This document shows positions 51,717 to 58,743 of a stretch of 64,000 nt of DNA, piece after piece. The stretch is from PFJX01 sp964542455. Its GTDB lineage: Bacteria > Pseudomonadota > Gammaproteobacteria > Burkholderiales > Thiobacillaceae. The stretch's first letter is position 1. The number at the start of each line of letters is the position of its first letter. Under the pieces are notes generated by a model. The model had not been told where the DNA came from and ran no database searches. It worked only from the letters and a program-made list of their open reading frames with translations. Location: NCBI GenBank assembly GCA_964542455.1, contig CAZIUC010000008.1, positions 1 to 64,000 on the forward strand, given 5' to 3'. Position numbers and translations under genes: made by a program.

Positions 51717-52802
51717 ATGAGCCGGATCGTCGTCGGCCTCTCCGGCGGTGTTGATTCCGCCGTCACCGCCTGGCTCCTGAAACAGCAAGGGCACGAGGTG
51801 GTGGGTGTGTTCATGAAGAACTGGGAAGCCGACGACCTGGAAGACGACTGCCCCATCGCCCAGGATTTCCGTGATGTGCGGGACGTGGCCGCCGTGCTCG
51901 GCATCGAGGTGGAACTGGTCAACTTCAGCCGCGAATACCAGGAGCGGGTGTTCGCCTATTTCCTGGCCGAATACCGGGCCGGCCGCACGCCCAACCCGGA
52001 TGTGCTGTGCAACGCCGAAATCAAGTTCAAGGCTTTTCTCGACCACGCCATCAGCCTGGGCGCCGAACATATCGCCACCGGCCACTACGCGCGCCTGGAA
52101 GGCGAGATGCCAAACCGGTGCTTGTTGAAAGCGGCGGATGGCAACAAGGACCAGAGCTATTTCCTCTACCGCCTGAACCAGGCGCAGATTGCCCGCGCCC
52201 TGTTCCCCCTGGGCGACCTGCCCAAGCCGCGAGTGCGCGAACTGGCGCGGCAAGCCGGTCTGCCGGTGGCGGAGAAGAAGGACAGCACCGGCATCTGCTT
52301 CATCGGCGAGCGGCCGTTCCGCGAATTTCTGCAACGCTATCTGCCGACGCAACCGGGCGACATGGTCACTCCCGAAGGCAAGGTGATGGGCCGCCATCAA
52401 GGCCTCATGTATCACACCCTCGGCCAGCGCAAGGGCCTGGGCATAGGCGGGGTAAAAGACGCGGAAGAGGGTGAGCCCTGGTTCGCCGCCGGCAAGAACC
52501 TGGAACGCAATGAACTCATCGTGGTGCAAGGCCACGACCATCCCCTGTTGTTGTCTTCCCGCCTGCGCGCCGATCAACTCTCCTGGATCGGCGCGCCCCC
52601 GGAAGCGGGCCGCCGCTATGGCGCCAAGACCCGCTACCGGCAACAGGATGCCGCCTGCGTGGTGGAAACCATCGCCGCCGATGCGCTCGTGTTGCGTTTC
52701 GAGCAGGCGCAGTGGGCGGTCACGCCGGGGCAATCGGTGGTGTTGTACGACGGCGATGTCTGCCTGGGCGGTGGTGTGATCGTCACGGCGGAGCGAGATT
52801 AG
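51717..52802 (+). CDS. mnmA: tRNA-specific 2-thiouridylase
   Basis: 361 residues. The PP-loop GLSGGVDSAVTAWLL binds ATP. Catalytic cysteines are in PDVLCNAEIKF and TGICFIGERPF. It thiolates U34 of Lys, Glu and Gln tRNAs. The stop lies at the edge of a dispersed palindrome pair that fills the spacer to the next gene. Confidence 0.96.
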   Translation: MSRIVVGLSGGVDSAVTAWLLKQQGHEVVGVFMKNWEADDLEDDCPIAQDFRDVRDVAAVLGIEVELVNFSREYQERVFAYFLAEYRAGRTPNPDVLCNAEIKFKAFLDHAISLGAEHIATGHYARLEGEMPNRCLLKAADGNKDQSYFLYRLNQAQIARALFPLGDLPKPRVRELARQAGLPVAEKKDSTGICFIGERPFREFLQRYLPTQPGDMVTPEGKVMGRHQGLMYHTLGQRKGLGIGGVKDAEEGEPWFAAGKNLERNELIVVQGHDHPLLLSSRLRADQLSWIGAPPEAGRRYGAKTRYRQQDAACVVETIAADALVLRFEQAQWAVTPGQSVVLYDGDVCLGGGVIVTAERD

Positions 52803-52808
52803 AAGGCT

Positions 52809-52890
52809 CCCCCTTTTCCAAAGGGGGATTTCCGAGGCGGCGGCTCAGACAAACGTCGCCCCCCTCGATATCCCCCTTTGGAAAAGGGGG
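52809..52890. repeat. inverted pair of CCCCCTTTTCCAAAGGGGG elements
   Basis: CCCCCTTTTCCAAAGGGGG (52809-52827) and its exact complement CCCCCTTTGGAAAAGGGGG (52872-52890) flank a 44-base centre. The 19-base arms are perfect. The same family as the elements at 38357 and 62757. Confidence 0.9.
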
Positions 52891-52966
52891 AAATACCCCC
52901 AGCCAGCGCTACATGAGCGCGCACTTCGGCTATATTCCTTGCCACCCCGGTATTCATCGTTCCGCC

Positions 52967-53512
52967 GTGCTGACGCTACCCAATCTGCTCACCGCATCAC
53001 GTCTGCTCCTCGCCCCCTTCGTGGCCTGGCGACTGGCGCTGCATGATGTGAGTGGGGCGTTCTGGCTGTTCGTGATTGCCGCCATCACCGATCTGTTGGA
53101 TGGCTGGCTCGCTCGTCTGCTCAATCAGAAAAGCGACTTCGGCGCCCTGCTCGACCCCATTGCCGACAAGGTGATGCTGCTGACCACGCTCTCCTTCCTG
53201 GCGCTGACCAATTTGCTGCCGATGTGGCTACTCTGGCTGGTCTTGCTGCGCGACGGCGTCATTCTGGCTGGCGCCCTCGCCTATCGGCGCCTCACCGGCG
53301 GCCTGAAAATCACGCCCATCCTCACCGGCAAGCTCACGATCGCTCTGGAATTCGTGCTCGTGTCCTGGGTGCTGGCTGAAGACGGTTTGTCGCTGGGACT
53401 GGCCTGGGGCATCCAACCGATGGTGCTGCTCACCGCCAGCGTCGGCGTCCTCTCCGGTCTACGTTACATATGGATCTGGAGCAGCAAAACGGCGGCTTAT
53501 CTGCGGCGGTAG
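52967..53512 (+). CDS. CDP-alcohol phosphatidyltransferase family protein
   Basis: 181 residues if it starts at the GTG at 52967 (reading LTLPNLLTASRLLLAP next); an in-frame ATG at 52913 adds 18 residues with little conservation. The CDP-alcohol motif D-x2-D-G-x2-A-R-x8-G-x3-D-x3-D is complete (DLLDGWLAR...G...DPIAD). About five membrane helices. Could be PgsA (phosphatidylglycerophosphate synthase) or a cardiolipin synthase-like paralogue; length fits both. Its stop codon TAG is inside a dispersed palindrome arm. Confidence 0.85.
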   Translation: MLTLPNLLTASRLLLAPFVAWRLALHDVSGAFWLFVIAAITDLLDGWLARLLNQKSDFGALLDPIADKVMLLTTLSFLALTNLLPMWLLWLVLLRDGVILAGALAYRRLTGGLKITPILTGKLTIALEFVLVSWVLAEDGLSLGLAWGIQPMVLLTASVGVLSGLRYIWIWSSKTAAYLRR

Positions 53513-53626
53513 GAGGCCCGCTTGCGGGCCGAAACGGCATCGTCTTCGGCCCGCAACCCGCAAGAGGTACGCCGAATCCGTAAGCGCTGAAGCGCCAACG
53601 GCTTCGCCGCAAGCGCGGCCTCCTAC
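53509..53626. repeat. inverted GTAGGAGGCC...GGCCTCCTAC element bearing two stop codons
   Basis: GTAGGAGGCC (53509-53518) is inverted at 53617-53626. Between lie further stems (GGCCCGC-TT-GCGGGCC). The TAG within the left arm ends the phosphatidyltransferase gene and the TAG within the right arm (minus strand) ends the OmpA-like gene. Confidence 0.85.
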
Positions 53627-55317
53627 TTCAGCACCACCAACACCACCCTGCGGTTTTTCATGCGCCCTTCGCGGGTGCGGTTGTCGGCCAGCGGACGGCT
53701 TTCACCGTAGGAGACCACGGCCATGCGATGCAGGGGGATTCCACCACTGTCGTGCAGGAACGCGCGCACCACCTCGGCTCGTTCCCGCGCCAGACGGCGG
53801 TTGCGGGCGGTGGGGCCGGTGTTGTCGGTATGACCCTGAATCTCGATGAACACATTCTTGTTCTCTGCCCGCAACTTGTCGGCGAAGTCTGTCAGCGCCC
53901 GTTTACTGGCCTCCGACAGCTTGGACTGCTCCAGATCGAAATTGGTCAAATCCTCGCTGAGAACAGTCTCATACAGCAGCTTGCCCTCCGCCAGACGGCC
54001 GGCGCTGATGGCGCGTTCCAGGGCTTCCTTGGCAGTCGCGGAGACGACGGCAGCGGCGGTCTCGTCGCGCAGCATGCGTTCTTCATGTTCCTTGATGGCG
54101 GCAACCGTCTGCGCCACCTGGCCGCTGGCCTGATCGAGACGGCTGTCCTGCTCTTTCACCGCCGCCTGGAGTTGGGCGACACGCTCGCCGGTGTCGGCCA
54201 GGCGCTTGTCGGCCACATCCATGCGCGTATTGACGCCATCGAGCGTCGTACCCAGGCTTGTCAGGGTCTGCTTGAAAACGGATGAGCCCGCGGCGGCATC
54301 GGCCTCGTGGCGACTCATGCGTTCACTTTCCTCATCGAGGATCACCTGCAACCGCGCAACGCGCGCGGCGGTTTCCGCCCAGCCTTTGTCTCCGGCGCCA
54401 AGCGTGCCCGTTACGCCATCCAGGCGTTTCTCTACCGTAACGATGGCTTTGGCTTGCGCCGCCACGCTTTCTTTCGCCGCGCCAAGCTGCTCCTGCACTT
54501 CACCGATACGCGCATTGGTGGCAGCCAGCGCCTGTTCCCCGGCCTCGGTGCGCTTGAGGGTCGCGCCCATGCCACTTTCCACGCCGGCAAGGCGCGAGGT
54601 GACGCCATCGATCGCGCTGCTATTGGCGGCAATGCGCTGGTTGGCCGTTGCGACCAGCGCGGCGATGCTGTCCAGACGGCTGCTGGCGTCACCCAGCGTG
54701 GCGACGGGGGTCGAGACAGGGGCGGATGTCGCGGGAGTCACGTCCACGGCTTTGGCCTCCGGCAGTGGCATTGCCGCGGTGATTTTGCTTTCCGCCACGC
54801 TCGGCGCGGCCTGGGACAAGGTCTTCAAGGCGGATTCCGCCACGACCAGGCGGTTTTCGGCCCGCGCCAGTCCGGCGACGGTGTTGTCCAAACGCTGCTG
54901 GCTGGCTTGCACCTGTGCCTCGGTGGCATCCACACGCCGATGCGCTCGCGCAAGTTCCGCCGTATTGGCGGCAATGTTGCGGCCCGCCACCACCAGATCG
55001 TCGGAAAGACCGTCAAGACGATGATTGGCGCCGACCAGGCCGGCAAGATTGTCGTCGATCCGGCTACCCAGCGTGATCGCGGTTTGTTCGGCCTGCCCCA
55101 GGCGAATGTCGCTGTGATTGAGACGGACACTGTTGCCATCGATACGCTGACTGACCGTGTTGAGCATGTTCTGAAGTGTATCGATGCGACTGCCGACCAC
55201 CCCCACTTCCTGCTGCACGAACTCCTTGGTGGCACAGCCGGACAAGGCCAGCAAGCTTACGGAAACCAGGGTAGCCAGGGGGGTAAGACGGGTTCTGGGG
55301 AAGGCACTGAAATTCAT
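53623..55317 (-). CDS. OmpA-family lipoprotein with long coiled coil
   Basis: 564 residues from the ATG at 55317 (GAGGAGA upstream). The lipobox is LALSGC, so the mature protein is lipidated at Cys. Residues about 35-430 are heptad-rich and full of recurring R-L/I-D-x-x-x (RIDTLQNMLNTVSQRIDGN and so on), a long coiled coil. The C-terminal OmpA domain has the peptidoglycan-binding IEIQGHTDNTG and ARNRRLARERAEVVRAFL. The whole spans membrane to peptidoglycan like a very long Pal/YiaD-type tether. Expression level and partner unknown. Much longer than Pal (about 170). Confidence 0.88.
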   Translation of the reverse strand: MNFSAFPRTRLTPLATLVSVSLLALSGCATKEFVQQEVGVVGSRIDTLQNMLNTVSQRIDGNSVRLNHSDIRLGQAEQTAITLGSRIDDNLAGLVGANHRLDGLSDDLVVAGRNIAANTAELARAHRRVDATEAQVQASQQRLDNTVAGLARAENRLVVAESALKTLSQAAPSVAESKITAAMPLPEAKAVDVTPATSAPVSTPVATLGDASSRLDSIAALVATANQRIAANSSAIDGVTSRLAGVESGMGATLKRTEAGEQALAATNARIGEVQEQLGAAKESVAAQAKAIVTVEKRLDGVTGTLGAGDKGWAETAARVARLQVILDEESERMSRHEADAAAGSSVFKQTLTSLGTTLDGVNTRMDVADKRLADTGERVAQLQAAVKEQDSRLDQASGQVAQTVAAIKEHEERMLRDETAAAVVSATAKEALERAISAGRLAEGKLLYETVLSEDLTNFDLEQSKLSEASKRALTDFADKLRAENKNVFIEIQGHTDNTGPTARNRRLARERAEVVRAFLHDSGGIPLHRMAVVSYGESRPLADNRTREGRMKNRRVVLVVLK

Positions 55318-55527
55318 TGCTGCGTCTCCTCGTGGTTGGGTTTGGTTAAACCTGTTTGCGAAAGCGGCGTAGCTTATTCCAGATGCCGCGCGGACAGCCG
55401 AACCGCGGGGAAAATTAATGTTGACCAGGCACGGGCATCCGCGTAAAACGCGCACGGTTGTTTGATTTCAAGTCGTTGGCAGTACCGGTTCAAAACCAGA
55501 TGCAGCCTTGTAATTGAACACGCACTT

Positions 55528-55544
55528 GGGGGTTCTCCCCTTTT
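55528..55544 (+). promoter_or_regulatory. attenuator-like hairpin in the cold-shock gene leader
   Basis: GGGG-TTCT-CCCC followed by TTTTATCTCTTT, 23 bases before the cold-shock gene start. It looks like a small Rho-independent terminator inside a leader. Cold-shock mRNAs are known for thermosensitive leaders and Csp antitermination. Confidence 0.4.
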
Positions 55545-55566
55545 ATCTCTTTAAGGACTGCAACAA

Positions 55567-55770
55567 ATGTCGACTGGTACCGTGAAATGGTTCAACGAAA
55601 CCAAGGGTTTTGGCTTTATCACTCCTGATGGCGGTGGTGAAGACCTGTTCGCACACTTCTCCGCGATTCAAATGGGTGGCTTCAAAACCCTGAAAGACGG
55701 TCAGCGTGTGAGCTTTGAAATCACCCAAGGCCCGAAGGGCAAGCAAGCGTCCAACATCCAGAACGCTTGA
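55567..55770 (+). CDS. cold-shock domain protein (CspA family)
   Basis: 67 residues. RNP1 is KGFGFI and RNP2 is DLFAHF. GTVKWFNETKG is the standard N-terminus. It binds single-stranded RNA/DNA as a chaperone and antiterminator. It has AAGGA upstream and is followed by a strong terminator, so it is a single-gene unit. Which CspA paralogue, and whether cold or growth-phase induced, is not visible. Confidence 0.96.
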   Translation: MSTGTVKWFNETKGFGFITPDGGGEDLFAHFSAIQMGGFKTLKDGQRVSFEITQGPKGKQASNIQNA

Positions 55771-55789
55771 TCACGGCCCGCAAGGGTTG

Positions 55790-55819
55790 AAAAAAGCCGG
55801 GGCATGCCCCGGCTTTTTT
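55790..55819. terminator. strong bidirectional Rho-independent terminator
   Basis: A perfect palindrome of 30 bases: AAAAAAGCCGGGGC and its complement, with ten or more GC-rich stem pairs and a T-run on both strands. It ends the cold-shock gene from the left and the small exported protein gene from the right. Confidence 0.95.
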
Positions 55820-55841
55820 GTTGCCCGGCACCAGCGCCGGG

Positions 55842-56021
55842 TCAGACACGAATCTGGATCGGCGAGCCCACCCGGTCCCAGGCCAGATGGATCGGCGCTT
55901 GCGTGGTTGCGGCCGCCGCGACGGATGGCTGGCTGGCGGCCTGAACCGGGTGGCCTGACGCCAGGACAAACAACGCCAGCAGGGCAAATCGTTTGCAGTG
56001 ATGAAGGAGGCGGGTTTTCAC
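55842..56021 (-). CDS. small exported protein (59 aa), coupled to the HTH regulator
   Basis: Starting at the GTG at 56021, six bases after GAGAGGGGGAC, it reads KTRLLHHCKRFALLALFVLA, a signal peptide cleaved near VQA-A, then about 33 mature residues ending SPIQIRV. An ATG at 56039 in the same frame overlaps the regulator's stop by one base but would put six extra residues before the signal peptide. The mature peptide has no recognised motif. The pairing with the regulator suggests an effector or sensor peptide. Confidence 0.6.
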   Translation of the reverse strand: MKTRLLHHCKRFALLALFVLASGHPVQAASQPSVAAAATTQAPIHLAWDRVGSPIQIRV

Positions 56022-56038
56022 GATAGTCCCCCTCTCCA

Positions 56039-56890
56039 TCAGTTCAGCGTGGCCGAGGCGGCCAGCACCGGATCGGCCACCAAGTCGCGCGCGGCCTGAT
56101 AGGCGACTTCCGCGCGGATGCGGCGTCGCACCCCCTCCTCGCCAAGCAAAGTCTGGAGTTGACTGACCAGATCGAACCTGTCGCGCATTTCCAGCGGCGC
56201 GCGACAGGTGACTTCGAGTGCATTCCAGAGATAAGCCGGCTGCTGGTCACGCTGAAACAAGCGTTGGCAGGCCAGCATCAGTTGGCGCCCTTTGTCACGC
56301 CGCGCCTCCCCCTCGGGCAGCGCCAGCAAATCCTCGAACTGGCTGCCGAGAATCTCGTTCTCGATGGCCGCGGCCAAGCGGTCGTTGCCATCGCCCGCGC
56401 CCAGTGCCTGTAATGCGGCGTCTTCATAATTGCGCGCTTTCGCCGAGATCGGATCGGCAATGCTGTATGCAAGCCCCGCCCAATGCAGCAGGCGGGGGCG
56501 GCCAGGGTCATGCGCGTCCATGCAGGTCACCAGATAGTCAGCCAACCCTTGCGCGCTGCTGTCACGATTCGCGGACATCAGTTCATGCAGGGCGCGAATG
56601 TAGGGTGGGCAAGGCTCAAGCAAGGTGACGTGTGCCTTGATCCAGAGTTCGCGCTCGATATCGCGCAGTCGGTCCTGGTTGTGCTCGGCGATGCGCTTGG
56701 CGCTGGTCGGGTTTTCCCAGTTCTGCACCGTGGTCACGGAGACGCTGGCCAGCGAGGCGAGACGTTCTTGCGACAGACGATAGCGCCGCCTGAGTCCACT
56801 CACCCAGTCCGCCTCGAACTCGCGCTGGCTGCTGTAGCGCCGCATCGGCTTCGACTGGTGCTCATTCCACTTCTGCTGCAGATACGACAT
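56039..56890 (-). CDS. XRE-type helix-turn-helix regulator with long C-terminal region
   Basis: 283 residues. An HTH spans about 30-62 (LRRRYRLSQERLASLASVSVTTVQNWENP), the XRE/Cro pattern. The rest is helical and TPR-like (ALQALGAGDGNDRLAAAIENEIL and later repeats), perhaps a ligand- or peptide-binding domain. AAGGAGG precedes the ATG. A perfect palindrome lies 35 bases before the start and probably is its own operator. Confidence 0.82.
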   Translation of the reverse strand: MSYLQQKWNEHQSKPMRRYSSQREFEADWVSGLRRRYRLSQERLASLASVSVTTVQNWENPTSAKRIAEHNQDRLRDIERELWIKAHVTLLEPCPPYIRALHELMSANRDSSAQGLADYLVTCMDAHDPGRPRLLHWAGLAYSIADPISAKARNYEDAALQALGAGDGNDRLAAAIENEILGSQFEDLLALPEGEARRDKGRQLMLACQRLFQRDQQPAYLWNALEVTCRAPLEMRDRFDLVSQLQTLLGEEGVRRRIRAEVAYQAARDLVADPVLAASATLN

Positions 56891-56924
56891 GGGGCCTCCT
56901 TGCTGACGGCTTCGGGTGTGGTTG

Positions 56925-56940
56925 CAAGATAGTTATCTTG
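56925..56940. promoter_or_regulatory. palindromic operator candidate CAAGATA-GT-TATCTTG
   Basis: A perfect 7+2+7 inverted repeat in the 87-base gap upstream of the HTH gene. Read on the minus strand it overlaps a -10-like TATCTT with a TTGCTT about fifteen bases before it. Size and position fit autoregulation by the XRE protein. Confidence 0.6.
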
Positions 56941-56977
56941 TTCAGCAAGCAACACCAACCGGGTTGGGGCAAACGGG

Positions 56978-57226
56978 CTACTTGCGTTCCAGGTGATAAC
57001 GCGTGGCCGCATTGGCCAGCACATGCGCTTCTTCGTTACTCAACTCCGGATAGGCATCGCTGATCGTGCGTACCATCCAGAAATCCGTGCGACTGCCGTT
57101 AAGTCCGCCGCCTTCCTTGAAAAACGGTTCCACACGGCGCACGACATCATCGAACAAGGCGCGCAAGTTGGCGTGTTTGCGTCGCTCGGGTCGCTCCACC
57201 CCGTTCTCGTCCACATGCTGTTCCAC
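56978..57226 (-). CDS. small protein of unknown function (82 aa)
   Basis: 82 residues, charged, with no signal peptide. NGSRTDFWMVRTISDAYPELSNEEAHVLANAATRYHL has a helix-rich, compact look. I recognise no family. It lies 87 bases upstream of the HTH regulator on the same strand, separated by its palindromic operator candidate. GGAGAG precedes the ATG. From 57227 to 57361 there is no gene; a -35/-10 pair is not clear. Confidence 0.7.
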   Translation of the reverse strand: MEQHVDENGVERPERRKHANLRALFDDVVRRVEPFFKEGGGLNGSRTDFWMVRTISDAYPELSNEEAHVLANAATRYHLERK

Positions 57227-57361
57227 AGTTGTCTCTCCTTTGCTCGGGAGTTCCGATTAACGGCCGGGCCAGCCAGGTCTTTAACTTGATTACGTTTTTA
57301 TTGCGGCTTTATTGACAATGGTCATGCCACTAATGCGGATTTCGTCCAGCATCCCCACCCC

Positions 57362-57748
57362 ATGATCCGTGACACCGATTGCCCCTGTGGTTCCGGCCAC
57401 TCCCTGGCTGCATGCTGCGCGCCCTATCTCGCCGGCACCCGTCTGCCGCCCAATGCCGAAGCGTTGATGCGTTCGCGATACAGCGCCTATGTATTGCGCG
57501 ACGAGGCTTATTTAATGAGCACCTGGCACCCGAATACCCGCCCGGCCAACCTCGGTCTGGACCAGGAGCCTTCCACTAAATGGTTGGGGCTGGCCGTCAA
57601 GCGGCATGAAGACGAGGGCAATGGACGGGCAGTAGTGGAATTCGTGGCGCGTTACAAGATCAGCGGACGCGCTCATCGCCTGCATGAAGCCAGTCGTTTC
57701 CTGCTTGAGAATGGGCGCTGGTTGTATCTGGATGGCAATTGCCAGTAA
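57362..57748 (+). CDS. YchJ family protein (SEC-C plus NTF2-like)
   Basis: 128 residues. The N-terminal zinc motif CPCGSGHSLAACC is followed by YLAGTRLPPNAEALMRSRYSAY, the YchJ hallmark. The rest is an NTF2-like fold (VVEFVARYKISGRAHRLHEASRF). Family function unresolved; it is a second SEC-C-type protein in the window after the one at 8400-9110. It is followed 41 bases on by the diguanylate cyclase. Confidence 0.92.
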   Translation: MIRDTDCPCGSGHSLAACCAPYLAGTRLPPNAEALMRSRYSAYVLRDEAYLMSTWHPNTRPANLGLDQEPSTKWLGLAVKRHEDEGNGRAVVEFVARYKISGRAHRLHEASRFLLENGRWLYLDGNCQ

Positions 57749-57789
57749 ATGCATCACTAGCCCTCCCGTAAATCATTCCGAGACACAGC

Positions 57790-58701
57790 ATGCCCCCTCA
57801 GACATCGGACAAATCGCTGTACACCCGCAACACGTTGGCCGCCATCCGCGAACTGGACGTATCCATTGCCAATCACATCAGTTGGCTGCGGCAACTGCAT
57901 GCCGCGCTGATCACCGACACCCCCTGTCCGGCCAATGACCTTCGTGAAGATGCCCACCAACATTGTGAATTCGGCCAGTGGTATTACGGCGAAGGCATGG
58001 CACAGCATCAGGGTGAGGCCGGCTATGGAGAGATCGAGGCGACCCACCGCGACATGCACAATGCAGCCCGCCTCCTGCTCGGCCACCGGGTTTCCGGCGC
58101 CCCCATCAACATCGCGGAATACGAACAATTCATGGACCTGGCATTCCAGTTCAAGCAGGACGTGCGGGTCTACCAGTACAACCTGATCAACCAGGTGTGC
58201 ACCATCGACCATCTCACCGGCGCCTGGAACCGCCACGCGATGGCCATGAAACTCGCAGAGGAAAGCGAACGCACCCAGCGTTCGGGCCAGGCTTGCGCGC
58301 TGTGCATGATCGATATCGATCATTTCAAACGGATCAATGACCAGTATGGGCACAAGGTCGGCGACGAAGTGCTACAGGCATTCACCTCTACCATCAGCAG
58401 AGATTTGCGCAAGTACGACAGCCTGTTCCGCTATGGCGGTGAGGAATTTCTCATGCTGCTGCCCAACACCAGCCTGGACAACGCCGCGCTCCTGCTCAAC
58501 CGCATTCGAGAGAAACTGGCCGCCACACCCATCACCAGCAGCAAGGGCCAGGTGGTGCATCTGACCGCCTCCTTCGGCGTTGCCCAACTCGTAGGACACG
58601 AGGCCATCGAGGATATTCTGGAATATGCCGACCATGCGCTCCTGGCCGCCAAAGCCAAGGGGCGTAACCGGGTATGCGTGTGGGAAATACCGGTGCATTG
58701 A
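57790..58701 (+). CDS. dgcZ: zinc-sensing diguanylate cyclase (DgcZ-like, CZB-GGDEF)
   Basis: 303 residues, soluble. The N-terminal CZB (chemoreceptor zinc-binding) domain shows H29 in HISW, C59 in CEFGQW, H86 and H90, the 3-His/1-Cys zinc set of E. coli DgcZ/YdeH. The GGDEF domain from about 160 has RYGGEEF and an RxxD (RKYD) inhibitory site five residues before it. Zinc binding inhibits DgcZ. The similarity in length (E. coli about 296) and order supports the name. It makes c-di-GMP. Confidence 0.88.
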   Translation: MPPQTSDKSLYTRNTLAAIRELDVSIANHISWLRQLHAALITDTPCPANDLREDAHQHCEFGQWYYGEGMAQHQGEAGYGEIEATHRDMHNAARLLLGHRVSGAPINIAEYEQFMDLAFQFKQDVRVYQYNLINQVCTIDHLTGAWNRHAMAMKLAEESERTQRSGQACALCMIDIDHFKRINDQYGHKVGDEVLQAFTSTISRDLRKYDSLFRYGGEEFLMLLPNTSLDNAALLLNRIREKLAATPITSSKGQVVHLTASFGVAQLVGHEAIEDILEYADHALLAAKAKGRNRVCVWEIPVH

Positions 58702-58743
58702 GCGCGGATGAACAATCTCGACGCGCCCCGTAGAATGCGCGCC

